Shown piece by piece: positions 51,101 to 62,469 of a DNA stretch of 64,000 bases. The stretch covers positions 62,001-126,000 of the forward strand of contig JALJEE010001258.1 of the NCBI GenBank assembly GCA_023231475.1, given 5' to 3'. A program made the position numbers and the translations under genes. This stretch comes from Seison nebaliae. Lineage: Eukaryota > Rotifera > Pararotatoria > Seisonacea > Seisonidae. Position 1 is the stretch's first letter, and each line of letters begins with the position of its first letter. The notes under the pieces are model-generated. The model worked only from the letters and a program-made list of their open reading frames with translations, was not told the DNA's origin and searched no databases.

Positions 51101-53028
51101 ACTTAAACAGATTTTGCCACCACATGCCGCCGCAGCTGTGGCACAGGCAGCCGTAAACGTCAACCGCCAATTAAATTTACCTTTCCAATCGCCTAATCTG
51201 TTCGGTTTGAATGGACAGACGTCAATGATGAATGCGGCAGCGACGGCGGCTCTCCAATCCTCTTTGATGAGTAAACCGAATGAGAGTAAGACGTTGAACA
51301 CACGATCGAGTAATTTCCCCACCGACCTCATCACCACCACCTCCACCACCCTCCGTAACGCCAATACGAATTTGAATGGCAGTTGCAACACAATTTGTTC
51401 GAACTCATTCCGAGATAGTAACTTATCTAAAGACCAATCGAAGAACTTGTTGACGAATTCGATGAATAATTCGTTCACGAATAAGAATGACAACAGTCCA
51501 ATACAAATTGCGAATCGAATATTAGAATTCCGTTAGTCTCTCCCCCTTTCTCATTTCACATAACTCACATTTGATGATTGTGCTTAGGCCAAACGAATAA
51601 CAATTTCGAAATTGACAGTAACAATAATAATAATAATAATAGTTTCGACGTCAAATCCCGATTGAGTGATGCGTCCACTCTCCTCTCCAATTTCATTATG
51701 GCTAATCGACAGAATAATAACATTCAGAATCAATTGTCTACTCTTCTCCAATCCCAAGACGGTTTGAATTCCGCTATTTCCAATGCCACTTCAATGCAAG
51801 TGAACGGAGAGAAATTGAATGACTTCCCTCCAATCCAACTTCAAGAGAATGAAACGATGAATTTAGAGAATAACAATGAAAATCTTCGACAATTATTTAT
51901 TGATTCGAATCGAGATAAAATTCATTCGTTAATTCAATCGTTGAACGAATCATCCATTCCCACCGCACTCATGGCACAAGTGAATCACAAGGAACCGAAG
52001 AGTGAAAAGATTGACACTGACGACGATGATAATGGTTCTTGTTCGGACTTGAATAATTCCAGTCAAAACGGTTTCATGAAAGGAAACAATAACCTTTTCC
52101 CCAAAACACGCGACAATTCATTAGCCTCTCCAATTTCGGATAAGTTGGAAATGATTCTTTCATTCTTTTCATAATTTTAATCATTTTAATCATTTTTCAA
52201 TTTCAGGTTATTAGACAATGAGGAATTTTTCGAAAATCTTTCCAATTCACCCACATCGTATTTGGAGAATAAATTGAAGAGGAAATTGTCAATGATTAGT
52301 AAGAAGAATGAATTGAAGAAGAACAAGTTGTTGGTTGATGACGAATTCTTCAATACCACTTGTACAAGCGGTTATTCAAGCGGTAATAGTTTAGTTAATG
52401 AAGGTAACTAATTTTAGTTTATTTTATTTTTATTTTCGTTCTTTTTCCTTCTTTTCCATCATCTCACTTTCATCAAATGTAGATCAAATTCTCATTAATC
52501 GATTCCTCTCTTTTCCAATCTGTGAACAGATGTGCAGAAATTGAATGGAAATCGTCGTCATTTATCGGATGAGGTTGAGGGAAATAAGAAGAACGACGAC
52601 ATATCGAAACCATCAAACTCATTTTTGACGGCGAATCTTTTAAAAGAGAATGGAGGTTCTTTCTTTTTAAATTTTCTTCTCTTCAGCTTAGTTGTTTATC
52701 AGAACGAACAAAGACGAATGATGAAGGAACGATGTGCAACGCTCTCTTCACTTATTTGGCGAATATGATCAACCGACAAGCGACAGATGGAAATAACGAT
52801 GCAAGATCGTGCAAGTCCAATGACGAGGAAGAGACCACCTCCGATCACTCAGTGTCTCCCTCACGAAAGTACTGCGAAATGCCCACTATTCTCTTGGATC
52901 TGGATACGTCATCCAATGTTCAGAACATCGAAATTACTGGTCAATTATCAAATAATAGTGATCAGCTATCAATGCGCCTTCAATATGGATCGATGCAATT
53001 TGAAGGGATTTTACAAAAGAAACAATAA
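48134..53028 (+). CDS. ARID3 (dri): ARID3 / dead ringer (retained) DNA-binding protein
   Basis: A developmental transcription factor with an extended ARID domain. Exons are 48134-48238, 50564-50636, 50687-50870, 50915-51531, 51588-52143, 52207-52403, 52530-52655 and 52703-53028, giving 727 residues. The ARID spans about residues 27-135, split over four exons: TYEEQFKQ, LYELSDDPHRKEFLDDLFSF, GSPVNRIPIMAKQVLDLYEL, GGLVEVINKKLWREITKGLN, ITSAAFTLRTQ, YMKYLYPYECE. This is nearly identical to insect Dri and vertebrate ARID3. A long Asn/Ser-rich disordered middle follows. The C-terminal REKLES domain is recognised by the last strand pair LSMRLQYGSMQFEGIL. The stop is followed by a gene-poor 1.7 kb. 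Confidence 0.97.
48239..50563 (+). other. Large first intron of ARID3
   Basis: At 2,325 bp it is by far the longest intron in the window, where most are 40-110 bp. The donor is CAA/GTTAGT and the acceptor CTCTCAACAAG. It contains GA-rich and AAAGAAAG runs (about 49930-49975) and TTAATTAATTG homeodomain-like sites near 49099. A 108-codon open frame (49186-49512) shows no family resemblance. Its size suggests cis-regulatory content. Confidence 0.7.
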
Positions 53029-54772
53029 AGATGCATGGTGCATCGATCGGCGTTTATGCCACTAATACAACACCATTAAAACAATAGTTGTATCTATTTA
53101 TTATCTCGAAAACTATTTATTAAAGATAATGTAATTCTTATCCGTTTCTTCCATTATCGCGATTACTTCATGGAAATTAAGCTCATTCACCACCTCATTC
53201 ACAGCTCATCCCAAGAAGAAGAATTTAATTAGAGATTCAAAATCATCTTACGAACATCTTATTATCCACATGAATGATAATTAGTACAATTTAAAAAAAT
53301 TTTATCTTTATCTCACAAACATATAAAATTTTCATGAGCATAAAATTCATTTACTTGTTTAACGATCTTCACCAAATTATCTCCTTTCACTTCACCAAAT
53401 TAATTATTATTCTAATTAATTTATGTCATCTATACAAACCCTAGTGTTAGTATAACTCAAATTTAATTATTTTTTTATAAAAAAAAATGAGTCTATAAGA
53501 TTTAATCGATATTGACTCAAAACTCACAGTTAGAAATTCTGATACTTATAAGTAAGAAATCACACCCAAAGAATAAAATTGATAAAGTAATAAATAAAAG
53601 TAAGAATCATTCTTCATTTCGATAATTTCTAACAAATTTTTAAGAGAAATGGTTATGGAATTGAGCAAGAGTAATTTCACACATTTTCGGACAATTGAGC
53701 AAGATCGAGATAATTATTGTTATTTTTCTTCCAAATTTGTGATAAGTTAGATTATTCGAAAATTCCATAACCTATCTTAAAAATTTGTTAGGAATTATCG
53801 AAATGAAGAATGATAACATAAGTTATCTGATATTAATATCTCGTATTCTTTCCATCGTCTATGAGAGAAGAAGAATCGTTCTCATAAAATTATCAATGAA
53901 TTCGTTAACATTTGATTCGACTCGTTAATTTTAGGAGATTAAAATAGGAAAATTTTTTCATGAAGTACATAATATATATAAATATATTTATTATTCTTTT
54001 ATTATAATATTATTATATTTTATATATATATATAATAATTGGTAATAGATATTCATGAATATTTCCCAAATATATTTCCATGAATCGTTTGAAATATTCG
54101 GAGAATCGAAACTGCAACCAACCACAGGAAAGTTAATGGAGTAATAAATTGAAGGTGAAAAAAAACGATTAGTTTCTTGATGATTTTTATTCGAATGTTC
54201 TCCTAACCAACAAGTTGTAAGTTTTTCATATTAGATGGTAATCAATTATCTCCAATCAGTTTGAACTTATAACAGGTTCACTTAATTTATTTTAAATATT
54301 ACTCTGGAAATGAAAATATTCTAATTTTATTTTAAAGAAATTTCTTAAATGAAATTTTTCTTAAATTTTTTCATCTAAAATTCATATTAAAATTTTGGAA
54401 GTGCATCGCCTTTGACTATTTCTTTCCCAGTGAATAAACTATTCATCAAGATGATTAATATTTTTTTAATGAAACTTTTGACAATATGTGTAACATTTTT
54501 TTTCATGCGTCATCAACATCAACAGAAAATTATTGGAGAGGAGAGAGTGGCTTAGTAGAAGGAAAGACTTATAATTTGAATTGATGTGAATGAGAGTAGA
54601 ATGATGAAATGGAATGAATTGATGAGATATGAAATGAAATTGAGTGAAGAATAATAAATTGAATTTCATCAACAAATGAGCAAGAAGACGATTTGCAGGA
54701 CGTGAACATGAGAATTTTTCTTTTGAACGATATGTGAAATAGGAGAACTAATTAATATTCAGTCAGTTGAGA
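53029..54772. other. Gene-poor interval between ARID3 and WDR20
   Basis: About 1.7 kb of very AT-rich sequence. It includes the ARID3 3' end, a TATATA block (about 53970-54036) and the inverted repeat listed separately. No coding frame or RNA gene is supported. Confidence 0.5.
53605..53814. repeat. Near-perfect 55-bp inverted repeat (hairpin)
   Basis: The left arm, 53605-53662 (starts AATCATTCTTCATTTCGATA), is complementary to the right arm, 53761-53814 (ends TATCGAAATGAAGAATGAT), with only a few mismatches and one small length difference (GAGAAATGG against GATAGG). The spacer is about 98 bp. There are no terminal duplications I can be sure of and no open frame. Confidence 0.88.
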
Positions 54773-57653
54773 ATGAGTGATGGTGAATTCCAGATAAATC
54801 GTACAGAATCAGATATTTTCGTTGATTCCATCTGGTTGGACGACGGTCAATTAATCGAAGATCATCAACACACCATCAATTATCCGAATTTGTTGATATC
54901 GAATCCGATAAATTATGTGAATGTTCCCGGAAACAAATCGACGAAAAATAAAAGTAAATTCGATTCCTCCACTCATCATCCCCCATACAACGAGTGTATA
55001 CAATTATCATATGTGAAAATCGTTGGAAACGGTTTCTATTCGAACAATAGTGTCATCGCTGAACAATTGGCGAAACGATCATCAAATGAACCGTTAGAAT
55101 TCCTCACATTTAACGCGGGAAAACATTTGTACACGTATCCTTATCATACCATTTTGGACGAGCAACGAGAACGTGTTGAGGAAGGTGACGAAAATATTTC
55201 CTTCATCGATCATCGAGTATTCAAAAATACCACTCCCACATGTCACACGATTATCGAACGATTCGATTCGAAAACCGTTTCGGAAGAAAAAAGTCATTTG
55301 GAAATTTTGGTGGGAACGTCGACGGGCGAATGTTATTTAATCAATGTATCGAATCGAGAAGATCCATTCGTTTTCAATCGATCTGCCATCATCGATAATA
55401 ATCGAGTGGTGAAAGTGGAATTTATTCCGAAAACGAACGGTGATCTCTTTCTCGCCGCTTATTCATCAGGAAATGTTTATTTGTGTTCGAGATATCTGAC
55501 CGATTCGAATCCGTTAGATGAATTGTGTATACCATCAATGATGATAAATGCCAATTCGGATGGAGGAGATGATAAGAAAAATAATTTTCTCTCCTCCTCA
55601 TATTTCCGTGCAGTCCAATCACATTATAGTCACATTAATGGAAATGGTAAGAATAATGACGATTATCGTTTCATGCGATTATTATTTAAAAAAAAAAAAA
55701 AAAAAGAAAAATTTTCAAAATATTTCACCAATTTGAGAATGGGTAGTGGAAATAGAACAAAAAAGGGGAAAATCACCTGTCAATCCAATACCATCACCAC
55801 CACCGTTCCCAATACCACCCTCACCACCAATAATACATCTAGTCGAGAGAGTATGTATAAAATGATTCGGAGTCATCTGATCGAGAAGAAGATGCACAAA
55901 AGAACAAGAAAGGAACAGGAAATCGAAGAATTCGTCAATTTGGGATGTAAAACGAAATTTCTCGTTCTCTCCAAAATTCGTTCATGTTTCTGCTATTTCG
56001 ACGTGTGTATTCCCATCACCAATCTTTTACCATTCCATCAGATACTCTTCACTTACTCCAATTCACTCCAACATTCCTCCAACGGTAAAACGACTTTCGA
56101 CATCGATTTCACTTCCTGTGCCAATTCCTCCACATCATCCTATTCGACCACTTCCTCTTTCTCCGTTATTTCCGCTACGAAAGATAAACGGCATTCATCC
56201 ACCGAAGCTGATACTTCGGGTTGTTCGTCAACCTCTACCACTTTTTCGTCGAGTGGTCGAGGTGTCAATCCGCCCGAAGACATTCATTCGTCTATGGAAG
56301 TTCTTTTCGAATATCTCCAATCGGATGATTTCATTGAGACGTATTCGTCAAAAAACAGAACGCGAACGGAAAACGACGAAATCATCAAATTCTCCAATCC
56401 CATCTATTGTGTGCGATTGGTGAATATGGGAAATTATGAGAAATTGATGGATCATTTAATGAAAAAAAATGAGAAACCATCAGATGATAATAATGATGAT
56501 TTAATTCATATAATTCATGAGAATTATTTAGAGAAAAGAAATTTTCATTTTCATCCGAAAGATTTCATGAAACATCTCTCACATCCACTTATCGATCAAT
56601 TGTCGTTATTTCAGACAAATCAAACGGAAGTGAACGATATGAAATTGATCGAAATGAACGACACTAGTCATCTCATCGCATTTACTTTGAGTGACGGATG
56701 GTTGAAGATCATTCAATTTCCATCACTTCTACCATATTTCGCTCATCGATCCTTCTTCTCCATTTTCACGTCGATTGACGTCAGTTCTGATCGTCGACTC
56801 ATCATCGTTGGCAGTCGAGCGGATATCATTTCAATTTTTGATCTCCATCAAAAACGTCTCCTCACCAGAGGTTATGGTCACTGCTCATGGATTAATCACG
56901 TCACATTCGATAATTATTATCCATTCGCTGATCACAATTATCGAATCATCAGTGTGGGAGATGATGCTCAATTATGTGTATGGAATTATCGTCGATCGAA
57001 TGAAATCGATCAATCCGATCAAGTGATCGTGTCGAAAGAGATGGAAAATGTCTCACTTCAATACCATCGTCTCGTCACGTATTTATTGGATTCCATCACC
57101 AACGTCAATGAGGAGACGAATGGAATACAAAAAATGATTTATCGATTTCAAATCGTCTCGTATTTGTTGGAGGAGATGAGTCAATTGTTCGATTTGAACG
57201 ATCTCAACAGAATCAGATGGAAACGAATTATCGGCAGTTCTTTCTGTCCCAACGATGTTGAGGTGATCGTACCCAAATACAAATTCTCCTCCACTAATCT
57301 CCATTATCTGAATCATGTACTATGTCTCAATCAAACCATCATCGTCTGTGATCAGTGGGGGAAGGTGAGTTCATGGATACGTGGTAATTCGATTTCCGTT
57401 TCATCCATAGAAAAACCTGAAGTTTATTATTTCTTATTAAATATCATTTTAAAATTAATATTTTTATTTTAAAATTAATATTTTCTTTAATTAGATTTCT
57501 AACGATGAACAACAACAACAACAACAACAACAACTCATTAATCATAACAACAATAACAAGAATTGTTCGAACGGTGTCGACAGTGACATGAATTCGTTGA
57601 GAATTCATGAGAAGTTGATCGAATCAAAATTCTCATCAACCACCACTAAATAA
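54773..57653 (+). CDS. WDR20: WDR20/DMWD-family WD-repeat protein
   Basis: This family binds and activates the deubiquitinases USP12/USP46 (known for WDR20). Exons are 54773-57364 and 57495-57653, giving 916 residues (human WDR20 about 570). The first WD repeats (residues about 95-245) include LEILVGTSTGECYLINV and VEFIPKTNGDLFLAAYSSGNVYL, matching the WDR20 block LFLVAHSSGNMYLY. An insertion of roughly 350 residues, Ser/Thr-rich with a poly-Lys tract (55691-55709), separates them from the later repeats (IAFTLSDGWLKIIQF, LIIVGSRADIISIFDL, RGYGHCSWINHVTFD, RIISVGDDAQLCVWNYRR) and a final repeat (IIVCDQWGKVSSW... spliced after WGK). The tail is Gln/Asn-rich. The ATG at 54773 is the first in frame. 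Confidence 0.86.
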
Positions 57654-58263
57654 TTAGATGTTTAATCAATAATGTTCGGATTGGAGTGTAAACGATGAAT
57701 TTTTTTTTACTTATTCCATTTCCTCTCCCCATTTCTACCACATCCTCCTCTTCTCATCGTTTCAGTGTGAATGTGTCAGTGTTTGTGCAGTGTGTGGAGA
57801 TTGTGTGGAGAGAGGGATGCATCAAATCAAAAACAATTCAAATCAATATTCGAAGAACGAATTCATTATTTATAAATATATTTTTAAAGTTTTCTCTTCA
57901 ACACCATCATCTTTATGGGAAATATCATCCTTATCTCCGTCAACATGAGGAAATGTGCAGTTGTTGATCGATCGGGATACATTTTAACTTTTTATAAATG
58001 TTTTTCCTTATTTCTTCTTTTTCCAATTTTCGAGAGTTTCAATAAAAATTAAAAATTTCAAATCCAATTCACTTTTTCACTTCAATTTCGATTTTGCACT
58101 TCCAGTGCACAAAACTATAAATACGAAGATCAATTGTTGAAAAAAGAGTAGGAGTAGAAAAAATCGAAAAAATATTATTTTCATATTCCAAATTTAGTTG
58201 TTTAGTTGTTTCGTTCGACTATCGTGTCTCCACAAATAATATTCCCCATCACATCATTCGAAT
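57654..58263. other. WDR20 3' flank and orphan-gene promoter
   Basis: The left half is the WDR20 3' UTR, with an AATAAA near 58,041 followed by the promoter of the next gene. A small palindrome, GCACTTCCAGTGC, sits just before the TATA box at 58116. The open frame at 57695-57967 is unsupported. Confidence 0.5.
58116..58123 (+). promoter_or_regulatory. TATA box of the orphan gene
   Basis: TATAAATA, a perfect TATA consensus, 141 bp before the ATG at 58264. It is flanked upstream by the GCACT-TCC-AGTGC palindrome. Confidence 0.5.
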
Positions 58264-59352
58264 ATGAATCGTTATCCACAATCATCAGGTCGTCAACGAA
58301 CTTTCATTCGTCGAGGTAACTTAACTCGTCAACGTGTGGTTCAGCCCCGTCGACTCAATCCGTTGGTGGTCACCAATCTTCCAGAGAGTGAACATCGAAA
58401 CATTTTGAATTCGTTAAGAGCGACCGTTCCCGGTAATCAACGATTACCATCACCTCCCAATAACGACGCAACACCGGAAACACCAACAATTCGATTACAA
58501 CAACCAACATTCGCTTCTCCCCTAAACTTCACTCGGCCGCCCACTATGTTAGAGCAGCAACTTCCACCCAGTCCACTCGTGCAAACTCAGTACGGAACGG
58601 CCGTTAATGGCCTCACATCTAATCCGAGTGTAGATCAGCGATATCTCTTCTTCTTTCCAGGTAGACAATTCACCAGTTATCCTGATCCAGCGATGAATTC
58701 GAATGCCAATCGACAACCGGGGAATAGTGGAGATGCCCGGCAATTGAGGGATCCTGATATCCAGATGGAAAATGATCCTACCAACGACCTCTCTCAATTG
58801 CCGGAAACACACCCCACTATCTCCTTCACCGCTGGTAACCACGTCGCGCCCATCCACCTTCAACGACAAACGAACATGATGAACAATTTACATTTACTTT
58901 CCACTTTGCACGGGAGGAGATCCCACAATTTTCTCCAACCTCCCGTCTTACAAGGTCGACACGCTTCATTTGTGAATATGCACAATGCCTCATTTGCTGC
59001 CCACACCTCCTTTGATCATCAACCACATTATCGTCTCAGCGATGACATCATGTTGGATGATCCGTTGGCTATCCAAGCCGTTGGTCCGGTTCGAATGGAA
59101 GCTGATTCGTCTGAAGATATTCTCCAACAAATTCCTGACAATAGAACATATAACGATTGTGGAATTGTGCGAGAAGAGAAAACTGCCATCAATCGACGTG
59201 ATGACGAAGAGAATGACATTGTAACGATATTGGATGGAGCGTTAAAGGAGAAAGAACAGAATCGGATACCGAATGATATCGAAGAAATCAGCAAACGACT
59301 CATCACCGTCACTCGTGCACTCTCGTCGATAAAACGACGCCGTTTCTTATGA
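58264..59352 (+). CDS. Orphan intrinsically disordered protein
   Basis: A single exon of 362 residues that I do not recognise. It starts basic (RTFIRRGNLTRQRVVQPRR) and is rich in Pro, Gln, Asn and His throughout, with no predicted membrane segment or signal peptide. The end carries an acidic segment (RRDDEENDIVTILDG) and a short helical stretch (IEEISKRLITVTRALSSIK) before a basic RRRFL terminus that could be a nuclear signal. Codon use and the lower AT content match real genes nearby, and an upstream TATA box supports expression. Regulated, stage-specific expression is an inference from the TATA promoter and lack of introns. The coding status is fairly sure, the function unknown. Confidence 0.6.
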   Translation: MNRYPQSSGRQRTFIRRGNLTRQRVVQPRRLNPLVVTNLPESEHRNILNSLRATVPGNQRLPSPPNNDATPETPTIRLQQPTFASPLNFTRPPTMLEQQLPPSPLVQTQYGTAVNGLTSNPSVDQRYLFFFPGRQFTSYPDPAMNSNANRQPGNSGDARQLRDPDIQMENDPTNDLSQLPETHPTISFTAGNHVAPIHLQRQTNMMNNLHLLSTLHGRRSHNFLQPPVLQGRHASFVNMHNASFAAHTSFDHQPHYRLSDDIMLDDPLAIQAVGPVRMEADSSEDILQQIPDNRTYNDCGIVREEKTAINRRDDEENDIVTILDGALKEKEQNRIPNDIEEISKRLITVTRALSSIKRRRFL

Positions 59353-59593
59353 AATGACCAGACAAGCAACGCCTCCGCATTTTAACCAATGAATTGGAGT
59401 GATGAACGAAACCATCGTGATGGAAATGAGCTATTTTCATATTCTCACTCTAAAAACGGACAAATCTATGTGAAATTGACCATCAGTTTTAACATGACAA
59501 ATACACTTTTTTTTATCATTCACCAGAAAAAGAAAAAATTTTGGAAATTCAAATAAATTGTTTCTCCCCTCTCGAAACTTCCATTCTGTTATA

Positions 59594-61633
59594 ATGTTCC
59601 GATTAATTTCACTTCTTTCCCTTTTCATTGGTTCGATATGGATGGTAGAATTACATCTCTATACTCGATCTAATCGGAATTCTTTCGTAAAAGTCTCATT
59701 GTCCGATTATCAGAGGTTATCAGTCTTATCATTATGATTTATTTATAATTATTCAATATATTTATAATTTCTCCAGTTCCTCCAATTATCGCTCATTCTC
59801 GAAACTTTATATGATCATTCATGGATACACCAACAAGCCGACAGAGAGCTGGTTAATCAGAATTAAAAACGAATTATTATCTGCTGTTATTATTATTTTT
59901 TTAATCATATCAAATCTCTGCTGGGTAAATTATAAAGAAAAGATAACTCCTTAATGGAGTTATTTAAAATAAGATTCCTACTCGTCGCAGATGTGTCTTT
60001 GAGTGGTTGAGGAATATATTAAAATCAAATTTTCATATCAGAGATAATGTCTCATCAAGTGAGATCGGATAGTTAATTTAGTAATAACGGCAGAAGAATT
60101 AGAGAGGCGAGGAGATTGTGTATACGTTGGAACTGGAAGAGTCGAATCAACTACTTTCAGATACCTCTACATCAGGAATAACGGTAAAGGAGTCAATTCA
60201 CAAATGGTGAACATAAATACTTTATTGAAAGACTTATGACAATCGAACATCATCCGAACATTTCTATTATATGTACGATCAAATCATCGTAATGATTTTT
60301 CGGTATTGAAACTGGCAACCCATAAAAGTCACAACAGTAACACACGAACAATTTAAAACTTCAATTTAAGAAAAAAAAACTTGGAACGATGATGGAATGA
60401 GTAGCAAGATTTTTACTATAATTTTTACTTGGAAAATAATTTACATCTTACTCGATCTGCTAATGCTGCAACTTCTCTTCGAGTCAATCTGACATCGAAG
60501 GAAGCACACTTGTTCCAATTTTTCCAAATCATAACCAAATAGAAATCTTGAAATATTCGAGAAAATTGACCATTTACTCTGATTACATATGATTCCTACA
60601 CTCATTATTAACCGATTATTAATGAATTCAATAATATTTTTTCATTGCTCCATCAGAATCTGCATATGCAATAACTAGAGGGAATATATTCTCATTTTGT
60701 ATTTATTATTATTATTCTTCTCATTTTGTGCATTATTCGTACGTTATTGTCCATTATTTGCAGGAGGATGCAAATGTCATCATTGTCGATTGGTCAGCGA
60801 AAGCGCGATCTCCTTATTCGTCGGCTGCGAAGAATGTGAAAGGTGAAGCAGATATTGTCGGCGCGAAAATTCCGGTATACGCTGCGCAAAAATTACATTG
60901 TATCGGATTCTCTTTAGGTGCGCACTTTTGTGGTTTTATCGGAAAGAAAGTGAAATCAGTGAAACATTTGACGATCCCAAGAATCACCGGACTCGATCCG
61001 GCCGGTCCCGCTTACAAGAATCGTCCGGTCAATTCTCGTTTGGATAAAACGGACGCGCAATTCGTCGACATTATGCACACGAGTGTCATGTACGGTATTT
61101 TCACACCGATCGGTCATCAGGACTTTTATGTGAATGGGGGACAAAACCAGCACGGTTGTGGTATGTTTAAACGTCGATCGACGAGTGACATGACTTCATT
61201 CTCCACATTTGACGACATCACACAAACCGTGGACAACGAAGACAACGCTTTCCTTGACGAAGTGATAACGGGTGAGAATTTTAAAAATATTTTTATTTTG
61301 CAAAAAAAATTTTTAAATTTTAAAATTGAAATTCCATTCAGGACGTGCCGGAATCAGTTGTTCACATTCGAAAGCGTACAAATATTATACGGAATCGATC
61401 GTTCATCGAAATGACAAAAATTGTCAATTCAATTCCTTCAAATGTGATTCGTGGGGTTAATATGAAATCATCATCATTTCCATCATCATTTCTCGTCAGT
61501 TCACTATTCGAAGGATTGCAATAGATCGCCATGTTCGAATTGTCCGAAAATGGGTTATGGTTTATCGGCACGACATTGGACGGATGGAATGTATTATGTG
61601 GAGACATCGTCGACCGCACCTTACTGCACTTAG
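59594..61633 (+). CDS. Secreted pancreatic-lipase-family enzyme
   Basis: This is an extracellular alpha/beta-hydrolase of the lipase/phospholipase A1 family. Exons are 59594-59715, 59777-59885, 60764-61271, 61342-61455 and 61500-61633, giving 328 residues. Residues 1-17 look like a signal peptide (MFRLISLLSLFIGSIWM). Then come VELHLYTRSNRNS, the oxyanion strand LYMIIHGYTNKPTESWL, and EDANVIIVDWS. The nucleophile elbow is GFSLGAH (Ser127). The acid is Asp155 in GLDPAGP, and the His is H255 in CSHSKAYKYYTESI. Cys-rich ends (CDSW, CSNCPKMGYG) complete the fold. No C-terminal PLAT domain is present, as in insect lipases. The usual loop between VGAKI and LHCIGFSLGAH is about 12 residues shorter than in relatives. 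The second intron (59886-60763) is 878 bp. Confidence 0.88.
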
Positions 61634-62469
61634 AGATAGGGCAAATTGTGCAGTGCATCATCCGAACGCCGACGATAAGTAATGTGAATCGGCTGCTCCT
61701 TCCGCCATAAAGCTAAAGCGACGAATTGTAACGTATGATCTTTTCCCAACAATTGTTTCTCACAACACAAATCGATGAGACGATGTTGTGTCATGTCACT
61801 CAACGTCAATTTAGCGATCAATTTCTTCAATTGTGTCACTGTGGCGTGTGTGGAGCAAACGATAGACTTTCCATTTATTTTACTCATTAAAATTAATTTA
61901 TCTTCATTTTCCCGATTCTCTTCCTGTTGCATGAGATGTAATTGAATGAGAATTTGAGAGATATCCGCTCGATGGAGATCACCTTTCAAATCGTCATCTG
62001 TTGTCAAATTTCCCGCTTCTAACGGTTGTTGTGACATGGCTAATTGACTCGTTTCGCCGCCCGTACTTTCCATCAGACAACGACGCCATTCCTCCTCCAA
62101 TGTCTGAGGCAATTTCATTCCATTCGATTCATAATAATGAACTTGTCGTTCTAATTCGTCTCGTTCGAGTGTTGGGAGAAGTTTGAAGATGATTTGTTGA
62201 AAAGTTCGATCGAATCGAATATAATGCATCGGATGTGATTCGTGAATGATCTCGTCACAATTCGGACAGAAATTATTCTCATTCAAATGATTGACGATGC
62301 AACTCTTGCAGAATGTGTGCAGACATTCACTGATCGTCCACGGATCGATAATATATCCATGACACAATTCACAAACGATGTGACGATGGAGATCAGTGAG
62401 ACATGCCACCGAAGACGTCACTAGATCACGTAGTTTCTCATCGTTCTCACCTCGATTCATCGATAACAC
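61630..62469 (-). CDS. PCGF: Polycomb group RING finger protein (PCGF3/5-like)
   Basis: This is a RING partner of RING1/RING2 in PRC1, which ubiquitylates histone H2A. It is a single exon of 279 residues. The RING spans about residues 30-72: CELCHGYIIDPWTISECLHTFC and KSCIVNHLNENNFCPNC, with C3HC4 spacing. HPMHYIRFDRTFQQIIFKLLP follows, a segment typical of PCGF3/5/6. The C-terminal RAWUL ubiquitin-like domain occupies about residues 195-268 (CSTHATVTQLKKLIAKLTL, LLGKDHTLQFVALALWR). By eye it is nearest PCGF3/5. The stop codon overlaps that of the convergent lipase gene, so the 3' UTRs must be antisense to each other's exons. Confidence 0.92.
   Translation of the reverse strand: MLSMNRGENDEKLRDLVTSSVACLTDLHRHIVCELCHGYIIDPWTISECLHTFCKSCIVNHLNENNFCPNCDEIIHESHPMHYIRFDRTFQQIIFKLLPTLERDELERQVHYYESNGMKLPQTLEEEWRRCLMESTGGETSQLAMSQQPLEAGNLTTDDDLKGDLHRADISQILIQLHLMQQEENRENEDKLILMSKINGKSIVCSTHATVTQLKKLIAKLTLSDMTQHRLIDLCCEKQLLGKDHTLQFVALALWRKEQPIHITYRRRSDDALHNLPYL

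Noticed and set aside
57695..57967. 90-codon frame after WDR20
   Set aside because: Lies in the expected 3' UTR and shows no family resemblance.
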